Shown: positions 12,501-26,052, numbered from the stretch's first letter. The stretch is 64,000 nt of DNA from Struthio camelus (GCF_040807025.1 NC_090942.1:63072911-63136910), one strand, 5' to 3'. Numbers and translations: made by a program. Notes: a model not told the origin generated them from the sequence alone.

Positions 12501-14231
12501 TGAAACAATTATATAACACCATAGGAATATATAGGCAATAATGTTCTTCACAGAACAGGATTTTTGATAAGAAATTACCCTCATGCTAACCCAATATCCT
12601 GTTCCAAGGACAGGCTATACATACAATTTCATCAAATGATGCAACGCACACAGAAGCTGGTGATGAGGAGATAACGTGCCCTCAGGGAAAGGTCCTTCCC
12701 AAATCAGTGGATGAGGATGCACCCTCAAGCCAGAGAGTTCATTTCTCATTCTGACACTTTGCTTCTAATGCCTGATACTGTAATAGTGTATTCTCTTGTT
12801 TTCCCAAATTCGCATATAGTAATCAGTCAAGCAAACCGTGGAGCTGAGTCGTAAGGCTGGACTAAGGTTGGATGAGCAGTGTGTGTCAAGCACTGGGGAG
12901 AGTGGCTGATGAAAGAGCACACAGGAAAAGGTAAGTGGCAGGTTTCTTATGGATTCATTTCCAAACGTGTTAATAGATGGCTGCTTCTTTTTTCTCTTCT
13001 CTTTTCTGTTTTCTAATGTGAGCTTTTCTGTACAAACTCTATTTTTAACACAGAAGCATACTTTCAGTCTTTAGAACTCCCTCAGCACAGGGTTGGCATT
13101 TCTTTTGATTTGTAAATATATGAATGAAACTCAAATCAATTTGATGCCTGTCTGTACGGTACAAAGCCGGAGACAGGGTGCAAGCTTGAACTTGCTCAAA
13201 GCTGAGTAATGCTAGACTGTTATCTTGTCATTAAGAATTGCTTTGAGTCTCTATCTGTTCAGCAAGTCTAATTAACGATCATTTAACTGTACTGTCAGCC
13301 CTGTTTAAATCTGAGTGTTGCCAGTTGCTTCCTTCATGCAGGCAGCCAATAGGTGCTGGGGGAGTCACTCATGCATAGCATTGCCCCAGTGGCGCTGGGC
13401 CTATAGCATCCCAGTTTAATAGGGCATTCAGGGCTCATTAGCGAGGAAACACATCAGGAGTGACCGCTCCAGTGCCACACGTTGCAACTAATAGCCTTGC
13501 CGAACAGAATCGTTTCTGTTTCTGCTCACTTGTTTTTGAATCCTTTCAATGTCAACAAGTGGTCATGTCGGCAGGAGCCCGCCATTCTCCCCAACAGTTT
13601 TATCCGTTGCTCTCCTGAGCCAGACTTGTGTCCTCCTCCATTGTCTGAGCCACAATGGAGCCTGAGCAATCACAAAGGCTTCACAGCCATTCATCATCAG
13701 CTCACGAATGCTGGGGGAGAGATTACCCGCCAAACTTTTGGGCCATCGTTTTGGCATAATGTGTGAATGCCCGTGAAATACAAATAGTTTCTGAAGTTTA
13801 CACTTTTGTTTCAAATACGCAGAATGGGGGCCAGGGCAGGGGAGTGTGGGGAGAGGGGGCTGGCCGGAGGGAAAGCGGAGGAAATAAACCCTACATTGCT
13901 CTGGCTAAAATAAGAAAAGAGCCTGTAGAGGGGAGATAAGAAACAATGAGAGAGCTGCTGGGACGAGAGGTGTAGAAAGGATCAACCAGGCAAATGGAGG
14001 TGTCCAAAAAAGTGTAATACTTTTGGCTCACAAATTTGGAAATGATTCTTTGGCTTCACACGGAGGCACAGACAGCCCTTGTGTAGCTGGGCTCCATGCG
14101 GCTTAGGAACAGGGCACCCCTGCACCAGCTCCCCAAACCTCGTTCCCTCCTTTCTTTCATGTTAGTAACTAACACTTCTTCCTGGGTTACTGGAAACATG
14201 ACTGGCAAAAGGCCCACTGGAAGCGTACACC

Positions 14232-14458
14232 TGCTGTTTGTTATTTGTATTAGGGCATTTAGGCCCTGTTGTGCTAAGCACTGCACAAATATATGCTGGA
14301 AGACAAACCTCTTCCTTCTTGCCCTGACTCAAAGCTCTTCAACAGAAGAGATGGACACATGGAGAGTCAAGGATGTTTTACACCTGGAAACTCGAGGCCT
14401 GAAGATGAAGTAGCTTGACCAGGGTCACACCGGAAATGTCAAAGGCAAGAATCAAAGG
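14232..14458 (+). mobile_element. Ancient amniote SINE/L3-type repeat relic
   Basis: The segment starts with TTTGTTATTTGTATTAGGGC and continues with CTGTTGTGCTAAGCACTGC. It ends with GAAACTCGAGGCCTGAAG, a run resembling the 'gaaactgaggcacagag' box, and CTTGACCAGGGTCACACCGG, resembling the 'cttgcccaaggtcacacagc' box. This order matches the widespread old amniote repeat with a MIR-like core and L3-like flank. It is strongly diverged; the family name is from memory and not computed. Confidence 0.55.
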
Positions 14459-16845
14459 TAGAGTGTGTGTGTTCCAGGTGATTTTGGTGTATTCCTTTTA
14501 CAGTGTCACGATCTTCCCTACATCTGAAGTGACCGGGTTAAATCCTGAATGCTTGTATGCTTGTCGAAACTGAGACAAAGGAGGACGTAAACTGACTGTG
14601 TGCTGGCTACTGTCTGGACATGATAAATGCATGCTAAATAAATAAATGCGAGTACTCCACTTCAGGTGATGTGGAAACAGTGCACTCTAATCATAGCGCC
14701 TAATAGTGCCATCCGTACAATTGCACAGTATACGACAGAGAGCTTGCTGTGCGTTTCCATCTCTTCCTTGCTGTGTGCTGTTTCATGCACTTTACCTTGT
14801 GTTGGTTTTACCTAAATGAGGACTAATGGCTCTGTCCCTGTCAGAGGGATTTGATTATTTAGGAGCATTTGCAAAACTGTTTGGTTATTTTATAGTGTAT
14901 TCCTAGTCATTTTAGCAAGCCGTGAAGTTACAAAGGGGACAAGCTCATTCATAAGGAAAGCAAAAGTGATTTTTTTGTTTCCCTCTGTCACTGGGAGATT
15001 CAGGTTGTTGTAGACCAAAATACTGGGGGAAGATGCTCTTCAATGTAAGCCCTTAGGAACAGCTTACTAATCCACTGTCTGCTTTATATTGACAAGGCAG
15101 TTCTCCTGCTGCCTGTGACAATAGTCTGAATGAAAAACAAAACATTAACAACTGCTTTATTCTGTGTTTCCAGCAAGACGGCCCCTACTATATGTCCTGA
15201 GCTGGTGTAACAGTAGCAAGAAGTATTGCATGCCTGTCAGACATGTTTCCTGGCAAAAGTTTTGAGCGTATTGCTAACCTACAGTTCTCTCCCCCATCCA
15301 AGCTTATAGAAAAAATTGTGAACGTTTTAGGCCTTGTTTTATGTGATCATTGCCAGCCAAAAACAGTCCCAATGCACTAATTTAATAAATAATGGGTTTC
15401 CTGTTATCACATTAAGACCTGCTGAATGTATAGTGGACTAACTCTGAAAAGCTGGCTGGGTGCAATTCCTGGTTATCTATTGCTCGTATCTCTCTTGCTT
15501 TCAGTGTAGTTACACCCAACTGATACTGCAGTGGGGCAGGTGTTTCTTCTTGCCTCCCATGCTGTAAAGCAGGAATGCACACAGCAAAATGACTGCTTAC
15601 AATATGCTTCAGTGCAGTTTGCAACTGGGATATAAATTCATGAGCCTGATCTGGTCTGAATTTGAAACAAGGTAATCTGGAATAATCCCACTGATTTCGT
15701 TCTTATTTGGTATATACAGCTGTGAGGAGTCAAACTCTTGCATGGAGACTTTGAGTTTCAGTTGTCCTAGTGATTATATGTAAAACTGTTGGGTGAGTCA
15801 TCACTGAGAGAAAATCTTTATGAAGCATGGCAAAATAAATAATACTGTGAAGACCAAGTCCCAGCTAGCACAGGCCTCCATGCAGGGACTTCATTGAGTG
15901 AGAGACTCAAAGCTGCAACCATAAACTGAACCTTGCAGCTTCAAGGGCATCACCCGGGGCATCCACAGCCCAAAGTTAGGTGACCCAGGATCCATAAGTA
16001 AGGTTTGAGGATAAGCAGGCAGGAGGGAGTGGGACGCCCAAAAACAAGTATGCTAAGCAGGCAGCCATGTAAGCTAGAAATGCCCCATTTCTCCAATCTG
16101 TGTGTGGCTGCTCCAGTAGGCATGCAGAGGGAACACATATAGTGAAGTCTTGCAGACAAGATAAGCAGGAGAACATCACGACAAGGAATCTCTGCACATT
16201 TAGGTATAATCTAAGTGGACAGGATTCCGCTGCCATTCAGGATTTAAATGGACATGTCTAAGCAGAGTGTCAGATATTTAGGGATCCACAGAAATATTAC
16301 CACAGGGACCCTACCTTTCCCTGAGGTGAGGCAGCAGCTCTGCAGAACTTAGCAGAAGTCTATTACGGAGCAAAACTTCAATTACGGTCAAAATCTTGAC
16401 TTTGGTAAATCACACTGGGTTTCAGCCTCAGTATATTGTCAGGTACTTGCCCCAGTCACTCCTACTACAGCCATAATGATATGCATCTATTCAAGCTTTT
16501 CAGGGACAGAATTTTTCTTTTTTCTTTTCTTCTTTTTCTTCCCTCTCTAAAGCAGCTTATGAAAGAGGTAACTGCTCCTTTTCACAGTCAAAGCAGGAAA
16601 TTCTGAACTGAATGCTAACTAGACTTGGGGCCAGACTGAAGAAGGGTTTGGGCAGTTGTTCAGATCTGGGGTTTTGGCTTCAGGATCGTAACTAATCATA
16701 TGCAGGGGAAAATATATCTGGAAAATATATGGAGTGTGGGCTCTGAAATTCCTTTAGTTTTCTGAGAAGTTGGGAGTTTTCCCTAAGAGAAGTGAAATCA
16801 TGGCTGGTAAAAATGTCTTTCTTTTTTTCTTGCTGATTTTTGCAG

Positions 16846-16915
16846 GAGTTTCGGGAGATCATTGATCAGCTGCATGGACTTTAATGTCCTGGAATTGAAA
16901 ATGTGCAAGGCTAGG
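16846..16915 (+). CDS. Internal exon B of the unidentified spliced gene
   Basis: A 70-base exon with acceptor TTTTTGCAG at 16845 after a T-rich run and donor AGG|GTAAGT at 16916. One base completes the codon split from exon A (GA+G), then 23 codons follow without a stop and end on a codon boundary (phase 0). The peptide, including LISCMDFNVLELKMCKAR, continues the helical character of exon A. The other natural reading, starting at GAG, stops after twelve codons, so only the phase supplied by exon A stays open. That agreement is the reason for calling both exons. The function remains unknown. Confidence 0.6.
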
Positions 16916-17554
16916 GTAAGTAAAACCCTTTCAGAAAGGAGCTTTATAAAGCTCCCCTCTGTGTTTCATGTAGACCTCTACAGCTGGACAAAGGTCTCCT
17001 GTCAAGTCTAGATCCTGCAAAGACTTAACTGTGTGCATCTGCCTAAATATATTCAACTTATTTGCTTAAAATTTAGCACATTGTAATGGGTTTTTTGTTA
17101 TTCTGGAACAGAAATACAGTGAAAGTTATGTGAGTACCTAAATCTTTCTGGATCTGGGGCATGCAGGTGGACAGGGCAGTAACCTGAAAAGTATGCTTAC
17201 CTCACAAAATGAGCTTTGCTCATTAAAAAATGCTTTTGCTTCAGAGATTCAAAAATCACATCTGAATGCAGAATGTTTCACTGTACAGAGTAGACGACTG
17301 AAAATTCATTATTTTTTATCGTTTATAATGAGAGTGGATAAAACATCAAAAATGACATGTAGGGAAGTATTCTTACCTGTGATAAGCATGTGGGTGGCTC
17401 TTACTTATCTGAAACAGAAAGGCCTTATCTATTCCTTTCTAGTATCATGTACCAAGCTGGTGTTTCAAAATGCCACATCTGTGCATGGCTTTTTTTCTTG
17501 TCATCTGTAGACCCAATATTCAGTGGTGAGTACATTGGGCACCCAAGATGTAAC

Positions 17555-17600
17555 ATAGGCATGTAAGAACCTAAGAGGTATAGGTATGTAAGAACCTAAC
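17555..17600. repeat. 25-bp tandem duplication, 1.8 copies
   Basis: ATAGGCATGTAAGAACCTAA recurs 25 bases later with a single C/T difference before the second copy decays. It looks like a small local duplication inside the intron. Confidence 0.8.
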
Positions 17601-20600
17601 CTACTGCTCAATGTCTTACTCTGCATTCCACATTTGTCTGTAAGTATTATTTTTAGGCCCACAGTTATATCTAGGTTCATCAGTCAAATAAAATTCTCCC
17701 TTAACTCTGTCATGATGCAGAAGTTTATTTTACCTTCCTCTGTCGATATCCCCTCCATTCGTCACAGCTGGTGTTTCTGGGTTTAAATAGCAATATTTAG
17801 TAGGACTAGCTTTAGACTGGCCTGTGGTATAACAACAATGTAAGATGGCTACAGGGTGGCAGTAAGACGGAAAGCTTAAGCTTCAATGCAAAACTGCAGG
17901 GAACTGATAAAGGGGTTAAGATGTTGATCAAGTATGAGCCAACCCATTTTCACTGATGTGTTCTTCTCTGAACCGGAGGGATTTCTTTTGGCTGCAATGC
18001 TTTTATGTCTCAGAAGTGCTGTGATCTTACTTTTTCTCATCTGAGAGTCATTCTCAGTATACTGAAAAAACAAGTGAGCGGAATTAGACCTTGTGTTTTC
18101 TACTAGCAAACTTTGTTGGATGGCTGTTAGTTTTTCTTTTTGCAGGGCATGTGACTTAAAGAATAGCCTTTCCTTGTTGATTGCTCTACCATTCATCTAA
18201 CAGCATATGGTTTTTGTCTTGGGAATCATCCAACATGTCACAAAGGAAGTGATACTGGACAGTTACTAGGCAGCTTTTGTATACTTTGGGGATAGGGGAA
18301 GATGGTATTTTAATAGATTTCCTTGGGGATCTCTTAGAAGGGTAATTTAATTGTTTAAATCAAATTTTGGACCTCTGTCACAAATCATTACCTTATCTTT
18401 CATCCATCTATTCCCTTGTTGTTCAAACTAATAAAACATGCACACTGCCCTCCATTCATGTGGTTCCCTTCATAGGTTTTTAACTGGTAACCTCAGCTAA
18501 TAACGGGTAGGTGGCCTGTTTCTGGTTCAGAATTTTTCTGAAGGAATGGATAGTTTCTCTAGCTACCACATCAACAAGGTTGGCAACATGCATTCACTTG
18601 AAGTGAAAAGCCGCATAATCACGTGAGTGTTGGTGAAATTTGAGCAGGAAAATGACTGAAAGAGGAGAACGTAACCTGGGGGAGCTCCCCAAACATTCAC
18701 ATTTTCATCACTTTCCACTGAATTCTAAGTGAGCAAGCAATCTGTGAGGTGACCTCTGATGCCCTTCTCTGGGGAGCTGTTGGCCTCCATGCTGTGGTGG
18801 TATTTTATCATTTCAGGCATTCTCTTTGCAGTACTTTCAGAAGTGATTTTTCTGAATTTTACTGTAGGTATTTGATCAAGGAAAGCGAGATGAGATGCCC
18901 CCTCTTTTCTCCTTTCTAATTTTCTGGCATTTTCTCTTCCCTTGAGGCTCTCTGCATGCGCTGCATTGTGGAAACAGCTTGTGTTCACGTGACCTCAGCT
19001 GTTCTTTGCTATGTCGGGGCAACATGCCCCATACAGAAATACAGTCGGAGAACACCTGTCTGCCATCTCGCCTCGCTCTTACCTCCTTCTATAGCTTAAC
19101 TACTCTTTTGCCCCTGCCTGTCTGCCTCTCACATTTCCTCAGGAGCTGCTGCTTCCCCGTCCATTCATCTGACTATGGATACTCTTCCAAGGACAGCATG
19201 AAGGACCGAGGATGCTTATTGCAGCAATTCAGATAGCAAGGGGGGGGGTGGCTCTGACTTGGCACAGGCAAATTTAGGCGAGGAAAAGCAAGTAGGCAGC
19301 CGAGTCAGAGCAGAAAATGCCGTGAGGTTAGTGATGCTGTCCTCGGAGGGTCCTTAACCCTTTTCAAAAGTTGAGGTGACGACCTAGAAGCTGCTTGAAG
19401 CTGATCCACAGGTTGGCTCAGCCCTCCGGTCACCTCCCAGATGTAGAAGGGGAGAACGAAAATGTGTATAGACTGCTTATTTCCCACTGTTTAACCACAT
19501 TACTCAGACCTCTCTATTTGAACATGTGAGCATGAGGGATTTTGGGTTAAGTGATTGCAATTATTTATAGACAGGACTTCTGAAAGTGTTCAGGCTTGGC
19601 CTGCTCTGCTCCCATGGAGATAACTGGAGTGTTAGAAAAAGAATCACTATGTTATTAAAGAGCTCAAAGGCCTCTTGTAGGCACAGTGCTCCCTTTGCAG
19701 GCACTGAATAAGCAGCGTCAATCCTTCCTGCTAAGTATTTATCATCTAAGAAAGTAGAAAACAGAATGATAAGGGGCATCGGGTCCAAAAATAAATGTGT
19801 GTGTGTTTAGGCAGAGGAGGTGATATGTAGCAACTGCACACTGTTAGTTCACCCGTCTATTGGTAACAAGTCTACAGTCACTTCTTGCTTTTCTTTAGAA
19901 CATCTCTTCAAATTCTGTTCCCTTTCCTGTGAAAAAATATTCCCTGAGCTATTGTGATCTCAGAAAATGCATTTAGAAACACAGTGAATGGCTTAAAAAT
20001 AATGGTATTTAGGGATGGTTTCTGCCAAAGTCTATCTACAATATCTATTATCTTAGCATGGGAATCATTAAGCAGGTTAATAGGTGAGCTTCTAAAAGGA
20101 AAGGGAATTTTGCTGGTTACTTCTGTGAAAACAGAATCAAATCTAGTGTTTCATGCATTCAGGAGCAGACACCTGCTAAGTGCAGTTCTTACATTTTACT
20201 TTACTGAGAAGGCAAAGAAAACCCTGGCTTTTTTATGTTTCCTCAAAAATGTTTTTCTGGAACAAACCAAAACAAACAGAGTCCACCCGGTCTTTTGTTG
20301 GTTGCTCCACTTCCCCAAGGCTTCTGGGCACTTACTGACATAGCATCTGTCTCAGATGCCATTGAAGGCATTCAGCCCCTAACTCCTCTTCCACTGGCTT
20401 TCTTTTATACGGCGGTATTTGACAAACTCGCAGAACTGCCGCAGAGGAAAGAGGAAAGGCATCTTTTGAATAGGGTAAAAAATATTTGATCATCTCTCCA
20501 CTTGACTATCAGTTAAAATCCTCAGGAACCTTTGTGCACTGTCTCTACTTGACCAGACAACAGGACAAATTTTGTTGGGAGGAGGGAAGCCAAGTGTCTC

Positions 20601-20627
20601 CTCGTCTTTTCATTGTTATTAAAATTA

Positions 20628-20652
20628 TTGTTGTTCCTGCTATTAACAACAA
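20628..20652. repeat. 8-bp inverted repeat, TTGTTGTT/AACAACAA
   Basis: Perfect 8-base arms around a nine-base loop. The arms are simple trinucleotide repeats, so the pairing may be a by-product of low complexity. Confidence 0.7.
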
Positions 20653-22546
20653 CAGTTGAAATAATCTCGTAGGATTCAGAATTGAAAGCCTGCTGAGGTC
20701 TGCAACGCTTAGTTCCTCTTTACTAAGTGTCTGTTCAGGATTAGACCCTAGATTTGTGCTGCTTAGATTGAATCATATTTTCACTAATTTTAAAGGCGAA
20801 AACAAGTGAATATATTTTCTTCAGTAATAAAACCTGAGGACTGAGATGAACATTGGTCATTGGGGGGGTTATCCCTTTAAACCATCTGAATGCTGTATAG
20901 GAAGACTTTGCTGTTCTAAGTAGCACAATCCTGGTTGTGCGCAGAAATGGTGTGTGCATGTGTGGAAGAGGGAAGGACAGCATTTCTTTTTGTTCTTAAA
21001 AAAGTGTACTTTTTTATAAAAAAATTTTAGTGTAGCTGTCTGTATTCTTCCTCCCTACAGAGAAATGCAGTGAAATAGTATCTGTTTCCTCAGATTGCTG
21101 TCCTAGATACCATAACACCAAATGGGCAGTAGATGTGCTAAATTAGAGGGGATTTTTTTATCACCTTTGTGGAAGTGTTTGTTCTTGTATCTTTTCTTCT
21201 TCTTAATAAAAAGAAAAAAAAAAAAGAAAAACTTCACAGAATAGTAAACCTGAGACACGGATTCGAGTGCCAGACAGTTGAATGAACAGGATAATCGGGG
21301 TATTTTTTTGACAGGTGCGACAGCCTGCCTATGACTGGCATTATAATCATTACCATTTTAATAAGGCTCTAATAGGGGGGCCGATAATTCAATGGGGTGT
21401 GAGGATCCTAATTCAACTCCCAATCCCACATGAATGTGCTAGAATTTGTGGGCTTTGTTTTCCTCTTTTGTACCCCTGAATGCAAATAATTACTGGCTAT
21501 AGATTCAAAAATTCTTAGAACTGGAAGCTAAATTAGCTCTCCTAATACTGCACAAGAATGTCAATACTCAGGGGGGAAAAAAGGAAGTAAGTGGTTTTTG
21601 GTGTTTTTTGTATTACACTTGTGGTAACTGCAAAGGTTCTGCAGCTTGAGTGGTTTGGTTGGCAGCATGAATAATACCAGCACTGTTTCTAAAGGACATG
21701 CAGCTCGCTTTTTTCCCCAAAGGGAAAGTAAACCTATTTGTATGAAAATCATTTCTGAAAAATCATACGCTGCTTTCTACCTGCTATTTTTGTTGATGTT
21801 GCTTTGATCTCTTCCAGATATGCTTGTCCATTCTGTGCTCTTTTGGCTCTGGTTTGTGGCATGTTCCATATCTCTGACCGTACTTTCACAGGAGTCCTTC
21901 AGGCCCTAGCATAGTCCGTTTATCCCATTCAGCTGATCTTACAAGACAATTTCAAACACTGTTGCAGCACCTCACACTGCAGTTCGAGGCTGGGAGCTGA
22001 AGGCGCTTGGTCCTGCCAGAAGCTGCTCAGCACCTGAGCAGAATCGTTCGCTAAACTTATAAGCAGACGCCAATCTCTGCTCGTGAGAGTACTTACATTT
22101 GTGTCTAATAGGCGTGTGAACGGTTGCTTTTACATCCAGGGGGTTAAAAGGGGAAGCAGCCCTTCCTCCAGGCTGCTGCTGAGTCCTGCCATGTGCCTGG
22201 CTCAGCGCACGCAGCACTGGGTGATTGGCAGTGGACCCTCCTCATACCTCTCCCCACTGAGAACCGGACTAAAAACCCAAGGGGCTTATAGTGGGCTTAT
22301 ACTTTTTTTTCCCCCCTCAGCAGACCTATGCAATGAGTTTCTCCATTTATTTCTGATCAATAATACATATTATAATTTACAATTAATGAACAGCGATGCT
22401 ACATGGGACAGGACTTTGAAGAAGGGAGAGGGGTATTTCCATTTCTTGCAGCTGGAATCAGCTTCTCCCACCTGTTATTTCTGATCCCAAATTAGCTGTG
22501 GAGTCTTGCCATGCTGTCGGCCCTCTTGCTCTTTTTGCATTCGTGT

Positions 22547-22598
22547 TGCCTAATGTATAAGGAATACAAGCAGTGCCTGATGTATAAAGGAGTAAAAG
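22547..22598. repeat. 27-bp imperfect tandem duplication
   Basis: TGCCTAATGTATAAGGAATA is followed 27 bases later by TGCCTGATGTATAAAGGAGT. Several substitutions and a one-base offset indicate an older duplication than the one at 17555. Confidence 0.7.
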
Positions 22599-24935
22599 AT
22601 AAGCAAATGCACTTTATACCATGTAAGAGCAGGAAATAACTGAGGTGGATGAACTGATCTGGGAAAACCAGCCTGAACCTTTGCCCCAAACTGAAATGCA
22701 GCATTTTGGATGTTTGCCAAAATCTGGTTAATCTTTATCCCTCTGTCTTTTAATGGTATTTATGGTTTCTCTGCACTTCCTGGTTTCAGCTGGGTCCAAA
22801 AGTAGGAGACTGAAATATCATTGAAGAGGCTATTCACAGTGTTTCCAGCTGGCTAGGACCATGGAATGAAAGATCTCTCACAATAAAGTCTGTTCTAGAA
22901 GGATTTTTGCCCAATTTCTATCCTGTAGAGATTCTGATAAGCAGCCAAGCTGTTAGAAAATTATCCTAATTAAATCGAAATTTTTGAAAATATGCCCACC
23001 CACAAAATAACCTCTGTCTTTCACCTGGGGAACCTGTGTAGGGAGAATTCATTAAGTTTCTCGTTTGCTTCTTTGTTCAAAAGATGTTATTCTTGCTTGA
23101 GCCCGGAAGGTTCCTCACTGAACTGATACGAAGCCAGGCTATTTGTGTTTCCTTTGAGATATTTTTTAGATGCATTACAGGGTTTCATGGACATTGAGTA
23201 GCAATCCTGGATAGCCGTTGTCTTGACAGTTAAACTCATTCTCAATTACATGGTCAATGTGAGTGGGACAAATGAACTTTTTACCTATTATGATAAGGGC
23301 CTGTCACTCAAGACCGTGGCCTCAGCCACAAATCCTCCAGGTTATCTATCTTGGTCAACTAATGACTTTTGAGTTACCTCAGAGACCTCTAGGGAAGCAC
23401 CCTAGTGATTATTATTCAGGAGAACTACCATATGAAGACTTTGTTGTCAGCTCTTAATGAAGGGTCCCCAGGGAACCTCTTTATTTTGTAAGCATCGGTG
23501 TAGCGAAGACTTTTTACAATGTCCATGAAGTTTATGCTCTTCTACCTTCTGAGCTTTCAGCTCAGATTGTGTACGCAGGATTTGTAACTGTTGATTCAGA
23601 GGAGAGAATGTCACAATCCAGAGATGGAAGTGTTACATCAGCACTAAGTGAAAGGCTCCTAAGCATGGTTTAAATATTTACAGTTGATGCATGGGAAGAA
23701 AAAAAGGTTTTTATTTATTTTTTGCACCCACACCAATCTTTCATGAATTCTTGATCAGCAGATTGAAACTAGGCATTGGACATCTTGGTTAAACCAGACT
23801 AGCTAATGCCTAATAGCTGTCATTGCAAGGAAATGCTGTATTTCCTCAGGCAGAAAATCATTTGAATTGGAAATGATCAGTGTGTTTCTATATATTCTTT
23901 ATAATACCTAGAGAGATCAGTTCTCCATTGCATATAGCTGGATTTAGGCTAGATTTTGTCACAGAGCAATAAGAGATGCTGGGACAGGCTATGAGACAGT
24001 CTGTATAGTGAAGAGCAGAACCTCTGGCTGGAGAGGTTAATCTTTTCCTTCCAATCTGAGTGCGCTCTGTATCAAGGCAAAGCTTGCCTTTTATTGTTGA
24101 TGTGGCCAATTATTACTGCTGTATAACAATTTTCCCTTTTTGGCTAAGAAGATTGTTGAAAAGTGTGTGAAGAGCTGACTGAGGAACTAGGTGTCTTCGT
24201 TTTCTTTAACTCTTGTTCAGTCTCTCTAGGGGGCTGAGTAAAGTCCAGTGGTTTGGTAGATGATCTTGAGAGACAAAAACCTGTCCCTGCTGTTTTCTGA
24301 CTTGCCTCTGCCCAAGACCACACGATGAGGCTGACTGGCTTCCAGTCACTGACAGATATCTTTATTCTTCTGTCTCAGAGATGACCAGATACTGTGTTGT
24401 GCTGGCTCTTGTTCTGCTTATGCTGTCCTTGGGAATCCTCTGTGGCTCCATCCTGTCACCTCTTTGGTTCAGTGTGTCAGTGAGGTTGTTAGATGGGATA
24501 AGTAGGGGGCAAGGAGCTCTCCTGGTGGCAGTTCTCAATCTCAGATTCATTAACTCTAGTCAGTGCTGCTGGATATTGCATCTTTTGTTATCTATCAAGT
24601 TTGAGAGAGACCTCGGCAGGGATGAGAAGCACTTGGCTACATTTGGATGTAAGCAAAACAACAGTATGTTGGTATGGCTGGGGAAAACGGCCAGAAAAGT
24701 CAACAAAGGTTACCTCTGTCCACTGCACTGAGGCTGTGCGCTCATTATTTGTGATTCAGTGGGAAGGTTTTAGCCCGCAAAGAAGGAGTATTCAGTCCTA
24801 AGCTTCTGCTAGGTGCTCTTGAACCAAGAGAGTGTGATGTCTTCAGATAAACTCATCACCCGAAGAGTGGAGGCCATTTGTTTTACATGCCAAGTTTGCT
24901 ACTGTTATCATCATTGTATAACTACCACATCTAGC

Positions 24936-25020
24936 CGTGAGCTCAGAGCTAAGCATGGGTCTAGGGCAGTTGTCTTATCCCGAGTAGATTAACAGTCTAA
25001 GAAGAAGAACACAACAAGCC
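24936..25020 (+). mobile_element. Possible fragment of an old amniote SINE/L3 repeat
   Basis: GAGCTCAGAGCTAAGC and the later AGATTAACAGTCTAAGAAG resemble the 'agagcttacagtctaag' portion of the same old repeat class seen at 14232. Only this portion is recognisable, so the call is weak. Confidence 0.3.
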
Positions 25021-25865
25021 AGAGGAACGTAAGGGAACAGCATTTGTCTATGCTGTGGTGATGTGAACATGGTGGAGAAATACTGGTTCTAAACTGAGAA
25101 GATTTGTTTAGGCTTTTGAAAAGAGAGCAGAGGGTAATTTATCTCATTTTACAGCCTCCCACAAGCTCCCTATTGCTGCTGCCAGCCTGTGGCTGGTACC
25201 AGAGGTAGCTGGTTCAAAGCGCATTGGGAATTTCTCTTGTGGCTGTAAGGGAAACAGTCAGTAAAACCGCACTGGCTTCCATGATCTGCAGTTCTCTCCG
25301 GGCACCAACAGCCTGGCCTCTGCTGAGCATTTTCTTCTATGCTGTCCTTACCCTGCATGCAGCCTCATGCAGGTTTAATGTATTACTTTTTGACCAGAAA
25401 AGCTCCAAATGATTTGAAGGGTACCTATTTGAATTAGATTTCTTCTTTGGGTCATTTTTCAGCCATGGCACCCACATAAGACACTCAAGCAGATGCTTCT
25501 TTGGGTTTAACAAAAGCGACTGCCAGGCCGGAGTTCATCAGGAGAGGCTCGAGCTGCTAGGACTGTCCTCATTGATGCCAACCGATAGAGTCCCTCCCTG
25601 GTATGAGATACTAAATGGAGCAAAGCTTGGCCCTGCCTGATGAGGGCAGAAGGGGGAGGGGAAAAGGGCTGGCAAGATGCTGACTTTCTCTTTCCTCTTT
25701 CAGGGGTCTAAGTGATAAATAATGTTTTGTTGCTCTTTCCTCACATTTAGTGGATAGCATATATGCTTGCAGCTGGAAGATGTGTTAGTTAAAGTCCCTC
25801 CCCCCCCAAAATACTGAAAAAACCCACCTATCTAGTAGATTTTAGTAATGTTATCCAGGCCCAAA

Positions 25866-26052
25866 GGATTATGATGCAGCAGTTAAAGATTTGGTTCCTG
25901 CCTTTGCCACTGGCTTGTTACTTAGCCCTGAGCTTTTAGCTTCCCTCTGCCTGAGCTTCTCCTTGTCAAAGCAAAATCTAACGCTAAACTTTGTCTGAGA
26001 AGATCCATTCATCAAAGTTCATAAAGTGTTTTGGAGACAGACCCTGGCACAG
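25866..26052 (+). mobile_element. Old MIR-like SINE relic
   Basis: CCTTTGCCACTGGCTTGTTA corresponds to the MIR core 'tctgccactgacttgctg'. CTGCCTGAGCTTCTCC corresponds to the 'tgtgcctcagtttccc' box. CATAAAGTGTTTTGGAGACA followed by CCCTGGCAC corresponds to the 3' end. The order and spacing are right, with heavy divergence. The family assignment comes from memory of the consensus. Confidence 0.55.

Larger units (their letters stand above)
4636..16845 (+). other. Inferred 12.2-kb intron
   Basis: This stretch separates exons A and B. It contains a CA-rich simple repeat (6724-6760), a perfect 9-bp hairpin (6887-6909), two worn MIR-like repeats (about 8190-8345 and 14232-14458), T7/G11 homopolymers at 9281-9298, a TTTG repeat (9506-9531), a pseudo-exon at 12820-12930, and an AT-rich, TAATTA-containing stretch at 10640-10740. 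A conserved-looking non-coding block lies near 13260-13760. The open frames at 7716-8124 and 9453-9964 on both strands show no domain, codon or splice support. The intron assignment depends on exons A and B being real. Confidence 0.5.

Noticed and set aside
17377-17408. Minus-strand 32-base micro-exon between CTGTTTCAG and CACAG|GTAAGA
   Set aside because: Too short to judge, and no partner exons were found on that strand.
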